Assembly: GCA_013003155.1 (NCBI GenBank) | Contig: JABDKF010000028.1 | Span: 1-52,448 of the forward strand | Source of the DNA: Woeseia sp. | GTDB taxonomy: Bacteria > Pseudomonadota > Gammaproteobacteria > Steroidobacterales > Woeseiaceae | DNA: 52,448 bases | Reading direction: 5' to 3' | Translations under genes and position numbers: made by a program | Part shown: positions 15,067-24,602 of the stretch, piece after piece | Numbering within the stretch: position 1 is the stretch's first letter | How the letters are laid out: each line of letters starts with the position of its first letter | The notes under the pieces: model-generated | Told to the model about the DNA's origin: nothing | Database searches by the model: none | What the model saw: only the letters and a program-made list of their open reading frames with translations

Positions 15067-17290
15067 GTGGACGAGACGCGCGTTTATCACGACCGGTGTG
15101 CTGGCAGGCGGCGCACTGGTTATCGGAGTCGCAATTCGACCGGGAGATCGCAGCGATAAAGTCGCCGGCCTGATAGCGGACCGCGATGACGCCGTATTCG
15201 ACATCTGGCTGAAGCTTTCGCCGGACAACACCGTCACCGCGATCATTCCGCACGCCGAAATGGGCCAGGGCGTCCACACCTCGCTCGCAATGATGTTGGC
15301 TGACGAAATGGACGCGGACTGGAACAAGGTCACGATGATGGAAGCGCCGGCACACGCGGAGTACGCCAATTACGCGCTGGCCAAAGGCTATGCGCTCGGC
15401 GAAACACAATTCCCGACTTTCTTGATCGATACCATTGACGGCGTATTTCTTACAGCGACAAAAATGATGGGGTTACAAATTACCGGCGGAAGCACGTCGG
15501 TGAAAACGACGGGGCAGCACGCCATGCGCGTTGCCGGGGCCGCGGCGCGATCGATGCTATTGCAGGCCGCAGCGACTGATTGGCAACTACCGCTTGATGA
15601 ACTTGACGCAAGGGACGGAGAGATCGTGCATCAGGCCAGCGGTCGTGCCGCCCCTTTTGCTACTTTTGCGATGGCGGCAGCCGAGCTCGACGAGCCGGCG
15701 GCACCGCGACTCAAGGAAGTGGGTGAATTCAATATTATGGGCACGTCGCCTGCGCGCCTCGACGTGCCGGCCAAGGTAGACGGCAGCGCGGTTTTTGGCA
15801 TTGATGTGCGATTGCCGGGCATGAAATATGCAGCTGTACGTGCTGCGCCGGTTTTTGGCGCGAACGTCGCCGAGGTGGAGACGGCATCAGTGCAGGATAT
15901 GCCCGGTGTGCTGCGCGTGGTAAATCTCGGCGATGCTGTCGCGGTCGTTGCCGAGGGCTACTGGCAGGCGGAACAGGCAATTCGCAAACTCAGCATTACA
16001 TTTTCAGAAAGCGGCAACGAAAACGTTTCGCAGAACGATATTTTTCGCCAGTTTGGCACCGCTATCGATAATGCGCTCGCCGAGAACTCACTCGAGATAG
16101 ACGTTGAGCGCGGTGATGCCGCCGCCGTAATCAAGAACGCGGCGCAGGTCGTTTCTGCGGAATACCGCGTACCCTACCTTGCACACGCGACAATGGAGCC
16201 GATGAATTGCACGGCGCAGGTCGCGGATGGCGAGTGCGAGCTGTGGCTCGGCACGCAGAATCCGCTCGGCTTTGCGAAAGAAGTCGCGGACGCGCTCGAA
16301 CTGGATGAAGAAAACGTCACGGTGCATAACCAGTATCTGGGCGGCGGTTTCGGGCGACGTGCATTTCCGGATTATGCGATCCAGGCTGCGCGTATTGCCG
16401 CCGAATCAGGTTATCCCGTGCAGCTCATCTGGTCTCGCGAGGAAGACACTCGGCATGATTTTTACCGACAGGCGAATATCAGTCGATTCAAGGCGGCGCT
16501 GGGTGCTGGTGGTACGCCGCTCGCGTGGGAAAACAACTACGTTGACAAACACGATCCCGTCGAGGCCACTCACATTCCGTACGGTATAAGCGACCAGTTA
16601 ATACGTTTCACCTCCAGCCAGACTCACGTGCCCTGGGGATTCTGGCGCAGTGTCGATCATTCACTGCATGCTTTTTTTACGGAGTCTTTCATTGATGAGC
16701 TGGCCGTGGCCGCGGGCAGGGATCCCTATCGTTACCGCCGCGATCTGTTGTCCGAGAACACCCGGTTTCGCGACGTGCTGGATCTTGCTGCGCAAAAGGC
16801 CGACTGGGATACGCCGCTTCCCGAAAATTTCGGCCGCGGGATCGCTGTTCATAAATCCTTCGGCACGATTGTGGCACAGGTTGTTGAAGTGGAGATCACC
16901 GATGGAAAACCGCGAGTACATCGCGTCGTCTGCGCCGTCGACGCCGGGTTTGCCATCCATCCGGACGGCATGCGCGCACAAATGGAAAGCGGCATCGTCT
17001 ACGGACTAACAGCGGCGCTGTACGGCGAGATATCTGTGCGCGGCGGCGCAGTACAACAAAGTAATTTTCACGACTACCAGATGCTCCGCATGGATGAATC
17101 TCCGGCAATTGAGACGTATATCATAAACAGCGGCGAGAGCCTGGGCGGCGCCGGCGAGCCGGGTACCCCGGCGATCGCACCAGCGCTCGCCAACGCGATA
17201 TTCGATGCAAGCGGCATTCGAATTCGGGAATTACCGGTTAAGCACCATGATCTGTCGCGACCGGATCTGAAAAGCCAGGATGTCGCCTGA
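15059..17290 (+). CDS. iorB: Isoquinoline 1-oxidoreductase-type molybdenum subunit
   Basis: 743 residues. A Tat-type signal (TRRAFITTG with R6-R7, then a hydrophobic stretch) implies export of the folded, cofactor-loaded enzyme. The [21 protein letters not shown]-like segment near residue 65-85 and the late GGAGEPG, with the catalytic Glu at about residue 700, are hallmarks of the xanthine-oxidase family. It hydroxylates N-heterocycles or oxidises aldehydes; the true substrate cannot be read from sequence. AAGGAG nine bases upstream decides the ATG at 15059. No maturation factor (XdhC-like) is nearby. Confidence 0.92.
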   Translation: MGKWTRRAFITTGVLAGGALVIGVAIRPGDRSDKVAGLIADRDDAVFDIWLKLSPDNTVTAIIPHAEMGQGVHTSLAMMLADEMDADWNKVTMMEAPAHAEYANYALAKGYALGETQFPTFLIDTIDGVFLTATKMMGLQITGGSTSVKTTGQHAMRVAGAAARSMLLQAAATDWQLPLDELDARDGEIVHQASGRAAPFATFAMAAAELDEPAAPRLKEVGEFNIMGTSPARLDVPAKVDGSAVFGIDVRLPGMKYAAVRAAPVFGANVAEVETASVQDMPGVLRVVNLGDAVAVVAEGYWQAEQAIRKLSITFSESGNENVSQNDIFRQFGTAIDNALAENSLEIDVERGDAAAVIKNAAQVVSAEYRVPYLAHATMEPMNCTAQVADGECELWLGTQNPLGFAKEVADALELDEENVTVHNQYLGGGFGRRAFPDYAIQAARIAAESGYPVQLIWSREEDTRHDFYRQANISRFKAALGAGGTPLAWENNYVDKHDPVEATHIPYGISDQLIRFTSSQTHVPWGFWRSVDHSLHAFFTESFIDELAVAAGRDPYRYRRDLLSENTRFRDVLDLAAQKADWDTPLPENFGRGIAVHKSFGTIVAQVVEVEITDGKPRVHRVVCAVDAGFAIHPDGMRAQMESGIVYGLTAALYGEISVRGGAVQQSNFHDYQMLRMDESPAIETYIINSGESLGGAGEPGTPAIAPALANAIFDASGIRIRELPVKHHDLSRPDLKSQDVA

Positions 17291-17339
17291 AAACGTAAAG
17301 TTTTTTTACTGCGGGATCAGATGTCGCAGCGTCTTCGCA

Positions 17340-17621
17340 CTAGTCGTTGCGCGAAGTGACTTCCAGCAGGTGATAACCGAACTGCGTCTTAACCGGGCCT
17401 TCGACTTTATTTAGATCGGCGCTAAAAACCACAGCGTCAAATTCCTTGACCATCATCCCGGGGCCAAACTCGCCGAGCTCGCCACCGCGCTGACCCGACG
17501 GGCATGTCGAATGCTGCTTGGCGACATCAGCAAAGTCGGCGCCGCCCTCTATTTCATTTTTAAGCTGCTGACATTGATCTTCCGAGTCGACCAGGATGTG
17601 GCGTGCAGTTGCTGTTGCCAT
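17340..17621 (-). CDS. ppiC: Parvulin-type peptidyl-prolyl isomerase
   Basis: 93 residues, exactly the size of E. coli PpiC, a cytoplasmic single-domain parvulin. Visible landmarks are ARHILV at the start, HSTCPSGQRGGELGEFGPG in the middle and the FGYHLLEV end containing the active-site His. The longer reading frame starts 45 bp earlier, but AAGGAC lies just ahead of the ATG at 17619-17621. It converges with iorB, 49 bp away. Confidence 0.93.
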   Translation of the reverse strand: MATATARHILVDSEDQCQQLKNEIEGGADFADVAKQHSTCPSGQRGGELGEFGPGMMVKEFDAVVFSADLNKVEGPVKTQFGYHLLEVTSRND

Positions 17622-17784
17622 CGTGTGTCCTTGTTGAGAGCTGAGAGTGGGCCCATTATTCATCAAATCGGCTCAGCTTGCATATTCGATGGTATCTGGC
17701 GCCTGTCATGTCCGGCTCGCGGATAGTAGTATCTCTTCCAGATTAGCGTCTCACACCTTTGTCGAGGCCCAGGTTGTCGGTCAA

Positions 17785-17982
17785 ATGAGCAAGCCCGATA
17801 AGAAATTTATGGTATTCCCGCTTGGCATGGCGCTGGGCATTGCGATAGGCGCGGCCGCCGGACTCGCGATCGACAACATTGCCATTGGCATCGGTGTCGG
17901 TATTTCGCTTGCGCTCGTTCTGGGTATGTTGTTTCGCGTTATGCGCATTGTCGGAGTCAATGATGACGGCAGGAAAGACTGA
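17785..17982 (+). CDS. Small glycine-zipper membrane protein
   Basis: 65 residues, not assigned to a family. Two hydrophobic segments, GMALGIAIGAAAGLAI and GIGVGISLALVLGMLF, carry GxxxG-like spacing that favours helix packing in a membrane, and the C-terminal end is basic. A longer reading frame upstream lacks features. The carbonic anhydrase gene follows after 36 bp, so co-transcription is likely. Ribosome site is weak (CAGG). Confidence 0.6.
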   Translation: MSKPDKKFMVFPLGMALGIAIGAAAGLAIDNIAIGIGVGISLALVLGMLFRVMRIVGVNDDGRKD

Positions 17983-18018
17983 CGCAGCCTCCCAATACCA
18001 CCGACGCGTGCTCACGCG

Positions 18019-18639
18019 ATGATGCCGGCGCAGACAGCGCTACGGCGCCTGCGCGAGGGCAATGCGCGCTTCGTGGCGCGCGCCGCCGGCAAGTCCGACG
18101 GCGCACGGGAAGTTGGCGAATTGCAGCTACCGCAGGAGCAGGCACCGTTGGCAATCATCCTCGGTTGCTCCGACGCACGGGTGCCTGCAGAGATAGTTTT
18201 TGATCTTGGGCCGGGTGACCTGTTTGTCATTCGTGTTGCCGGCAATATCGTGGCCCCGTCACAGTTGGGCAGCATCGAGTTCGCGGCTTCAAATTTTGGA
18301 ACTCGACTGGTTGTCGTGCTTGGACACTCTCGATGCGGCGCCGTCGAAGCGACGATAGGCGCGCTGCGAAATCCGCAACGGGAGACATCACGCAACCTGC
18401 GAACGATTGTCGGCTTCATCAAGCCGGCTGTTGAACCGCTGCTCGCCAATCACGACGGAGCCAGCGAAGATGAATTACTGGAAAATTCGGTACGCGCCAA
18501 CGTATTTGCGTCTGTCCGAAGTATTCAGCAGCAATCGGAAATTCTCACGCCACTTATTCATAACGACGGACTCGAAATCGTAGGCGCCGAGTATTCTCTG
18601 AAAACAGGCCGGGTAGATTTCTTCGAAGCAACAAAATAA
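18019..18639 (+). CDS. Beta-class carbonic anhydrase
   Basis: 206 residues. Zinc ligands and the catalytic dyad are in place: C50-S-D52-A-R54 (CxDxR) and H103-S-R-C106 (HxxC). The enzyme interconverts CO2 and bicarbonate in the cytoplasm. No signal peptide is apparent. Two consecutive ATG codons at 18019 and 18022 are possible starts and neither has a clear ribosome site, so translation may depend on the small membrane protein upstream. Confidence 0.92.
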   Translation: MMPAQTALRRLREGNARFVARAAGKSDGAREVGELQLPQEQAPLAIILGCSDARVPAEIVFDLGPGDLFVIRVAGNIVAPSQLGSIEFAASNFGTRLVVVLGHSRCGAVEATIGALRNPQRETSRNLRTIVGFIKPAVEPLLANHDGASEDELLENSVRANVFASVRSIQQQSEILTPLIHNDGLEIVGAEYSLKTGRVDFFEATK

Positions 18640-18685
18640 TCACTACGCGAAGCAGAGTTAACGGGCCACCTCGGGAGAAAGAGCA

Positions 18686-19015
18686 GTGAACTTGAAAACG
18701 CTGTACCTAATTCTAGCTTTGCTCGGCGCAATCGTTCCCTTCGTTTTCTTTATCCAACACATCCATGCCGTCGGTTTCGGACTCGCAGATTTCATAGCGC
18801 CTTTATTTGCCACTGGCCCAAGTGCGGGATTTACCGCGGACCTGCTTATCTCGTCGCTTGTTTTCTGGATAGCCATATTGCATGAGCGGCGCCGGAATAA
18901 CGGTCCGCCGATTTTTCTATTTGTTATTTTAAATCTTTGCATCGGCTTATCGTGCGCATTGCCCGCATGGCTTTATGCCAGAGAGTCGCGCCTCGCGACA
19001 AGTAATCAGGAGTAA
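18686..19015 (+). CDS. DUF2834 membrane protein
   Basis: 109 residues with three hydrophobic helices. The order, YLILALLGAIVPFVFF, then a loop with ADF, then ADLLISSLVFW and a basic HERRR loop, matches DUF2834, a family of unknown function. The GTG start at 18686 has GGAG eight bases upstream. It ends 3 bp before the MAPEG gene and is almost certainly translated with it. Confidence 0.82.
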   Translation: MNLKTLYLILALLGAIVPFVFFIQHIHAVGFGLADFIAPLFATGPSAGFTADLLISSLVFWIAILHERRRNNGPPIFLFVILNLCIGLSCALPAWLYARESRLATSNQE

Positions 19016-19018
19016 AAA

Positions 19019-19432
19019 ATGAACGTACTGTACCCGGTGTTTGTGATGTTCGCCCTTACGTTCTTCGTGCAAATACAGCTTGGCATGAAGCGCGTCGCCG
19101 CCGTGAGTGGTGGACGAATCGACCCCAAGTACTACAGGGCTTATCAGGGAGCAGATGAACCGGAAGACCTGCAGATCTATTCACGACACCTGATCAATCT
19201 TTACGAAGCGCCCGTGCTTTTTTACGTCATTGTGATCATCGCGTCAGTCACGGGTCAGGCCGGCACGTTACCGATCCTGTTGGCATGGCTCTATAGTCTG
19301 CTCCGCCTGGCGCACAGTTACGTGCATCTCGGCTCAAACAAGGTATTGCTGAGGTTTCGCCTGTTTCTTGCCAGTCTGCTGGTTCTGGCCGCGCTGTGGG
19401 GCACGGTACTGATCGGCATGCTAATGCGTTAG
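19019..19432 (+). CDS. MAPEG family membrane protein
   Basis: 137 residues with four hydrophobic helices. The core HLINLYEAPVLFYVIV followed by WLYSLLRLAHSYVHLGSN is typical of MAPEG proteins (membrane-associated eicosanoid and glutathione metabolism). Bacterial members are often glutathione transferases, but this one could be structural. TAA-AA-ATG links it tightly to the DUF2834 gene. Confidence 0.85.
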   Translation: MNVLYPVFVMFALTFFVQIQLGMKRVAAVSGGRIDPKYYRAYQGADEPEDLQIYSRHLINLYEAPVLFYVIVIIASVTGQAGTLPILLAWLYSLLRLAHSYVHLGSNKVLLRFRLFLASLLVLAALWGTVLIGMLMR

Positions 19433-19509
19433 ATGCAACGTACAACAACCACCGGTGGCGTTTGCAGGTACACTGCCGGTTCTTCGAAAAAAAGAAACTG
19501 AGAATCCTT

Positions 19510-20250
19510 GTGGCCTCTGAACCAGCGGACCGTCTAGCGGTCCTGATCGACGCGGATAACGCACAACCGACCATCGTCGAAGGGCTGATGACGGAAATTG
19601 CCAAATACGGCACGGCCAGCGTGAAACGCATCTATGGCGACTGGACACAGCCGAGCTTGAAACGCTGGAAAGAATCGCTGCTCGAATACTCGATTCTGCC
19701 GATGCAGCAATTTGGCTACACGAAAGGCAAGAATTCCACAGACAGTGCGATGATAATTGACGCGATGGACCTTCTGTATAGCGGCAACTTTGACGGCTTC
19801 TGCATTGTTTCCAGCGACAGTGACTTCACCCGGTTGGCGTCGCGAATTAGAGAGACGGGGCTGATAGTTTACGGTTTCGGCGAACAAAAAACCCCGGACG
19901 CATTCGTGTCTGCTTGCGACAAGTTTATTTACACTGAGGTATTGCGCGCAGGCGAAGACGAACCGCAAAAAATCAAGCGCAAGAGTGCCGGCGAACTAAA
20001 ACAGGATGCCCGCCTAGTCAACCTGATACGTAACGCGATCGATGCTTCGTCGGATGACGATGGCTGGGCCACGTTGGGCCCGGTTGGCAGCAACATTGCG
20101 AAACAATCGCCGCAATTCGACCCACGCAATTACGGTTATCGAAAGTTGCGGGAATTAATCATCGCGACCAAACTGTTTGAGCTGCAGGAAAAACGCGCTG
20201 CGGACGGTCAGTCGAAACTCATTCTCGTGCGGGACATGCGGCGCAAATAA
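19510..20250 (+). CDS. NYN nuclease-like protein with C-terminal LOTUS domain
   Basis: 246 residues. The NYN (PIN-like) domain shows the acidic metal-binding set: D14 and D16 in LIDADNA, D78 in STDSAM, D84, and D103/D105 in SSDSDF. The second half (about 165-246, GWATLGPVGSNI through YRKLRELI) looks like an OST-HTH/LOTUS RNA-binding domain. Together this suggests an RNA-cleaving or RNA-handling protein of the LabA/MARF type. I chose the GTG at 19510 because the NYN domain starts right after it; an upstream ATG would place the start inside the MAPEG gene. Its stop overlaps the GFA start by one base. Confidence 0.83.
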   Translation: MASEPADRLAVLIDADNAQPTIVEGLMTEIAKYGTASVKRIYGDWTQPSLKRWKESLLEYSILPMQQFGYTKGKNSTDSAMIIDAMDLLYSGNFDGFCIVSSDSDFTRLASRIRETGLIVYGFGEQKTPDAFVSACDKFIYTEVLRAGEDEPQKIKRKSAGELKQDARLVNLIRNAIDASSDDDGWATLGPVGSNIAKQSPQFDPRNYGYRKLRELIIATKLFELQEKRAADGQSKLILVRDMRRK

Positions 20251-20672
20251 TGAGTGATTACAAAGGTCGCTGCCATTGTGGCGCCATCGGCTTTAGATTC
20301 CGCACGGCTTTGGTTCCCGCCGAGTGGGCGATACGCGCTTGCCAGTGCAGCTTTTGTCGCGCACATGACGCGCTTAGCGCCTCGGATCCTCACGGCGAAC
20401 TGTGCTTCATAGCTGAAGGGAAAGAGCTGTTAAGGCGTTATCGCTTTGGGCTGCGTACCGCTGATTTTCTCCTGTGCAGTGCGTGCGGCGTTTACATCGG
20501 CGCGCTAATCGATACCTCGAGTGGGCAGTTCGGTATCATCAATACGCACGCGCTACAGCCGCAACAGACCGATCTCGCGCCGCCTTCACCGATCCAGTAC
20601 GACAGCGAGGACGCGACGGCGCGCGTCGACAGGCGTATCGAGCGCTGGACGCCCGTCACTGCCAGCCCCTAG
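20250..20672 (+). CDS. GFA-family (CENP-V-like) zinc protein
   Basis: 140 residues with the GFA zinc pattern: C8-H-C10-G, C31-x-C33-x2-C36 and C76-x2-C79-G. Founding members were described as formaldehyde-glutathione activating enzymes, but most relatives have no proven activity. The TAATG junction with the NYN gene indicates translational coupling, a pairing with no obvious biochemical reason. Confidence 0.87.
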   Translation: MSDYKGRCHCGAIGFRFRTALVPAEWAIRACQCSFCRAHDALSASDPHGELCFIAEGKELLRRYRFGLRTADFLLCSACGVYIGALIDTSSGQFGIINTHALQPQQTDLAPPSPIQYDSEDATARVDRRIERWTPVTASP

Positions 20673-20774
20673 TCAATTCCCACGTTTGCCGGTTTACCTC
20701 CCCCCATCGTGGCAGTACCATGTGCGCCTTTTCGCAGGGGCATAGCGTTCCTGCAAGACTGAAGGACCGACTTG

Positions 20775-21653
20775 ATGCCGACCGCCACGCTGATCGATGG
20801 CAAAGCCCGCGCTGCAGCACTCACCCATTCCATCTCCAAAGAGACGGCCGCGTTGCATGCCGATAAAGGCATCGTGCCCGGCCTCGCCGTCGTTATTGTT
20901 GGCGAGGATCCCGCCAGCCAGGTGTACGTTCGCAACAAACAACGCACGGCGGAGAAATGCGGATTCTATTCGGTGCAGCATGCGCTTGCCGCCGACACGT
21001 CGCAGGACAAGGTGCTCAGACTTATCGATGAGTTGAATGCCAACCCCGCAGTACACGGCATCCTGGTGCAGCTGCCGTTGCCTCAGCACCTCGACGAACA
21101 GCTCGTTACCCAGGCAATACTGCCGCAAAAGGACGTCGACGGTTTTCATTTCATAAATATTGGCAAGCTGACCGCGGGTGACACCGAGCGAGCATTCGTG
21201 CCGTGCACTCCCGCCGGCTGCATGTTGCTGATCGAGGATCAGATCGGCAAGGACTTGTCGGGACTGGATGCGGTCGTCGTGGGTCGCTCAAATATCGTCG
21301 GCAAACCGATGGCCTCGCTACTGCTGGCCGCGAACGCGACGGTGACGATTTGTCACAGCCGTACGAAAGATCTTGCCGAAGTTACGCGGCGCGCCGATAT
21401 CCTGATAGCGGCGGTCGGACGTGCGAATATGATCAGAGGTGACTGGGTAAAACCGGGGGCCGTGGTGATTGACGTCGGCATTAATCGCGTCCCCGTCGAG
21501 AACGGTGGAGAAAAACGCAGCAAGCTGACGGGTGACGTGGCATTTGCAGAGGCAAGTGAAGTCGCATCAGCTATTACACCGGTGCCTGGCGGGGTTGGTC
21601 CCATGACTATCGCGCTGTTGATGGCGAACACCTTGAAAGCAGCGCGCGCCTGA
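20775..21653 (+). CDS. folD: Methylenetetrahydrofolate dehydrogenase/cyclohydrolase
   Basis: Bifunctional folate enzyme, 292 residues, that interconverts 5,10-methylene- and 10-formyl-tetrahydrofolate with NADP. Active-site Y51 and K55 lie in [21 protein letters not shown] and KDVDGFH follow; [11 protein letters not shown] is the nucleotide-binding region; [11 protein letters not shown] closes the protein. The ATG at 20775 is used; a TTG one codon earlier is less likely. AAGGA precedes it by eight bases. It ends one base from the convergent Omp85 gene. Confidence 0.97.
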   Translation: MPTATLIDGKARAAALTHSISKETAALHADKGIVPGLAVVIVGEDPASQVYVRNKQRTAEKCGFYSVQHALAADTSQDKVLRLIDELNANPAVHGILVQLPLPQHLDEQLVTQAILPQKDVDGFHFINIGKLTAGDTERAFVPCTPAGCMLLIEDQIGKDLSGLDAVVVGRSNIVGKPMASLLLAANATVTICHSRTKDLAEVTRRADILIAAVGRANMIRGDWVKPGAVVIDVGINRVPVENGGEKRSKLTGDVAFAEASEVASAITPVPGGVGPMTIALLMANTLKAARA

Positions 21654-21654
21654 A

Positions 21655-23313
21655 TTAAAAACTGCGTTTCGATTCGAGCAGAATCTGCAGCGTGTCGATC
21701 GACGGATCGCCGTCGAGCGGAAACGCAAGATCAAGATGCACGACCTCCCGGCCGCTCGCACGCGTCGGCATGAAGCGCAAGCCAATGCCAACATCTTTCA
21801 GCCAACCCAGGCTTTTGCCGCCGGCTGGATTATCACCGAAGGTACGACCCACATCAGCGAACACGGCACCGCCAACACGCACCAGGCGGAACGGGTACCA
21901 GTTCGTAAAATACCGATACTCCGCCGTCGCCAATACGCGCTTGTCACCCACCTGGTAACGCAATGGATAACCGCGCAAACCGTTATCGCCACCCAGCGAG
22001 AGCGGTTGATCGAGATCAAGGTCTTCACCAAGGGCCGCGGACAGCGTCGTGTAAATGAGCGACTTGTCGGACAATTTCAGATAGTAGCGGCCGTCCATCT
22101 GCCACAAGGCATTTACAACATCGCCACTCTCAAGGCGGCCATGTAGCGAACTGCGAAGCAAGAACGCGCGAGACTCGAGCGAACCAAAACTGCGACTCGC
22201 ACTGGCGCTGAATGGCACTGCACTTCGATCAGAGCCAAAAGCGCGACTCGCGATCCCCAATTGTGCCGTAAAGCGCCGGCCCACGTAGAAATCTTCGGTG
22301 CGCGCGATTTGGTCGTGGTTGCGCGTGGTCTCGAAGCGGTCCTCCACCACCTCTATCCCGATCCATGGGTAAACGAGCTTGCGATCCGCCGGTAGAAATT
22401 GCGGAAACTGCGGGGTGGCGGTCATGGAAAAATCGTGCTCGTCGAATGTCAGGCCCGCGCGCAGGCGCCTGACCCAGCCGCCCTTTAATCCTGCAGATCT
22501 GCCATAAAACACGGTAGCAACGCGGCTCTCAACCCGATACTCGGCGACTTCGTCGCCAAGCTCGTAGAAACGCGTTTCCGCATCATTGGCGTACAGATTC
22601 AGGCCAACCGAGCGGTGCGTATTCAGTGCGTAAAAAGGCCGCTGTAGCGAGAAATATTGCGAATCGCCGTCCGAATTGTCAGCCACACGCGCCTGCAATG
22701 ACCACCAGCTGTCCCCGACGTTGCGATCCGCATACTCGAGGCTCGTTGACTCGCGATCAACGTCGTCAACAAACGCCAGTTTGACTCGCCTGCCCTTTCC
22801 GAACAGGTTTTCTTCGGAGAGGGAGGCTCGCAGCCGGTTCTCACCGCCTTTGCGTGAAATCGAAAAACCGGGAATCAGCGTCCAGACGTCACGAGTCGTA
22901 ACCACAAGATCGACTGCGCCGCCCTGGTAAGCGGCAACGTGAATCCGTGCATCATAAAAATACCCGTTGGCGCGCAATATTCGTTCTGACTCTTCTACAA
23001 GGCGCACTGAATAACTATCGCCGGGACGTAGCAGCATCTGCTGGCGAATGACGTCTTCGCGCGTCAGTACGTGCAGACGATTTGCCAGTCGATACAGCGC
23101 ATTGTTTTCGCCCGGCTCTGACAGATCGAATACATTGTTCCGTTCAAAGCGAATATTACCGATGACGGCACCTGCCGCTTCCAGCTCTGCACCCGTCGGC
23201 AGCGAGGTATCGTCGGTTGCCGCGAAAACACAGGCGCAGGACAGACCGAGAAAAGCGGCAGCTAACCGTGCAATCGATCGCCTGAAGATGGCATGTTCAC
23301 ATAGATGTCGCAT
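21655..23313 (-). CDS. Short Omp85-family outer membrane protein
   Basis: 552 residues. A signal peptide (about 1-31) is followed by what looks like one POTRA-like domain (about 50-145, with LRPGDSYSVRLVEESERIL) and a long beta-barrel. Near the C-terminus GGDNGLRGYPLRY carries L446-R-G-Y449, the lid-lock motif of BamA/TamA proteins, and the protein ends in Phe as outer membrane proteins do. Only one POTRA is unlike BamA (5) or TamA (3). It may translocate or insert a specific partner. The start is uncertain: a frame opens 43 codons earlier, but the signal peptide begins at 23313. Confidence 0.83.
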   Translation of the reverse strand: MRHLCEHAIFRRSIARLAAAFLGLSCACVFAATDDTSLPTGAELEAAGAVIGNIRFERNNVFDLSEPGENNALYRLANRLHVLTREDVIRQQMLLRPGDSYSVRLVEESERILRANGYFYDARIHVAAYQGGAVDLVVTTRDVWTLIPGFSISRKGGENRLRASLSEENLFGKGRRVKLAFVDDVDRESTSLEYADRNVGDSWWSLQARVADNSDGDSQYFSLQRPFYALNTHRSVGLNLYANDAETRFYELGDEVAEYRVESRVATVFYGRSAGLKGGWVRRLRAGLTFDEHDFSMTATPQFPQFLPADRKLVYPWIGIEVVEDRFETTRNHDQIARTEDFYVGRRFTAQLGIASRAFGSDRSAVPFSASASRSFGSLESRAFLLRSSLHGRLESGDVVNALWQMDGRYYLKLSDKSLIYTTLSAALGEDLDLDQPLSLGGDNGLRGYPLRYQVGDKRVLATAEYRYFTNWYPFRLVRVGGAVFADVGRTFGDNPAGGKSLGWLKDVGIGLRFMPTRASGREVVHLDLAFPLDGDPSIDTLQILLESKRSF

Positions 23314-23495
23314 CGGGGCATGTCCATGCTGAAACCAGTCGGGATAAACCGGATTTTCGAAGCTACCTGTAAGCTTCGTTTGTTTCCAGTCGGTGGCGCG
23401 CGTAAGTTCAAACCGACAATCTGCCGCAAAAGGCAGTTGCATACCGCTAGAATAGTCGACTTTCAGCCACCGCGAGACGAGAAGGAAAAGCGATA

Positions 23496-24602
23496 GTGCA
23501 AAAACCGGGAAAGAACTTTCGCACGATTTGGCTGGCTCCCGATAATCCTGCCATCGTACAGATCATCGACCAGCGACGCCTGCCCCATGAGTTTATCGTG
23601 GCAGACCTTAAGAGCTACCGCGACGGCGTACGGGCAATTGCGGACATGCAGGTGCGCGGCGCGCCTCTGATCGGCGGCACCGCGGCCTGGAGCCTGTATC
23701 TCGCTGCGCTGGAAAGCGATGGCAACCGGGAGCATATTGGCAAAGCAGCCGAAGAGCTTGCCGCATCGCGACCCACCGCCGTCAACCTGCAATGGGCGCT
23801 TGCCCGCATGCTGACGGCGGTTAGCGAACAGGAAGGCGCCGAGCTCGTTGCTGTATTTCGTCGAGAGGCTGAAGCTATCTGCGATGAGGATGTCGAAATT
23901 TCGCTCGGCATTGGCCGCCACGGATTGACGCTACTGGAAGCTATTGCCCGTCGTAAGAATGGCGCGCGAGTAAACGTTCTGACGCATTGCAATGCCGGTG
24001 CGCTCGCGACGATCAATTGGGGTACTGCCACCGCGCCGATCTACCTCGCCCACGAGGCAGGCATCGACATTCATGTTTGGGTCGACGAGACCCGGCCGCG
24101 CAACCAGGGCTCGCAGCTTACGGCCTGGGAACTGCAGCAAAGCGGCGTGCCGCACACGTTGATAGTCGATAACGCTGGCGGCCACCTGATGCAACACGGG
24201 ATGGTCGATATCTGCATTACGGGCACGGACCGGACAACCCGTAACGGCGACGTTGCCAACAAGATCGGCACCTACCTGAAAGCGCTGGCAGCACACGACA
24301 ACGACGTACCATTCTACGTGGCGCTGCCCTCAACGACGATCGACTGGGAAAGCAGCGACGGTTTGCAGGACATTCCTATCGAGCAACGTGACCCGCGGGA
24401 GGTAACGCACATCTGGGGCAGAAACGGCGAACGACTGCAGGAAATTGTTACCGTTGCGGCCGGGACGCCCGTCAGCAACTACGCATTCGACGTGACACCG
24501 GCGCGGCTTGTTACCGGCCTCATCACCGAAGCGGGCATCTGCGAGGCCAGCGCCGCCGGTCTCGCGGGGCTGTTTCCGGAGCACGCACGAATAGCCTCAT
24601 GA
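23496..24602 (+). CDS. mtnA: Methylthioribose-1-phosphate isomerase
   Basis: 368 residues. It converts 5-methylthioribose-1-phosphate to methylthioribulose-1-phosphate in methylthioadenosine recycling. The conserved RGAP (54-57), catalytic C165 in THCNAGAL and D245 in ITGTDRTTRNGDVANKIGTY-like context are present. The GTG start at 23496 has AAGGA about ten bases upstream. Its stop overlaps the next start (ATGA), so it is coupled to a class II aldolase-family protein. Confidence 0.93.
   Translation: MQKPGKNFRTIWLAPDNPAIVQIIDQRRLPHEFIVADLKSYRDGVRAIADMQVRGAPLIGGTAAWSLYLAALESDGNREHIGKAAEELAASRPTAVNLQWALARMLTAVSEQEGAELVAVFRREAEAICDEDVEISLGIGRHGLTLLEAIARRKNGARVNVLTHCNAGALATINWGTATAPIYLAHEAGIDIHVWVDETRPRNQGSQLTAWELQQSGVPHTLIVDNAGGHLMQHGMVDICITGTDRTTRNGDVANKIGTYLKALAAHDNDVPFYVALPSTTIDWESSDGLQDIPIEQRDPREVTHIWGRNGERLQEIVTVAAGTPVSNYAFDVTPARLVTGLITEAGICEASAAGLAGLFPEHARIAS

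Noticed and set aside
17290-17339. Terminator between iorB and ppiC (GTAAAG, T-run)
   Set aside because: Stem is only about 4-5 A/T pairs, too weak to call.
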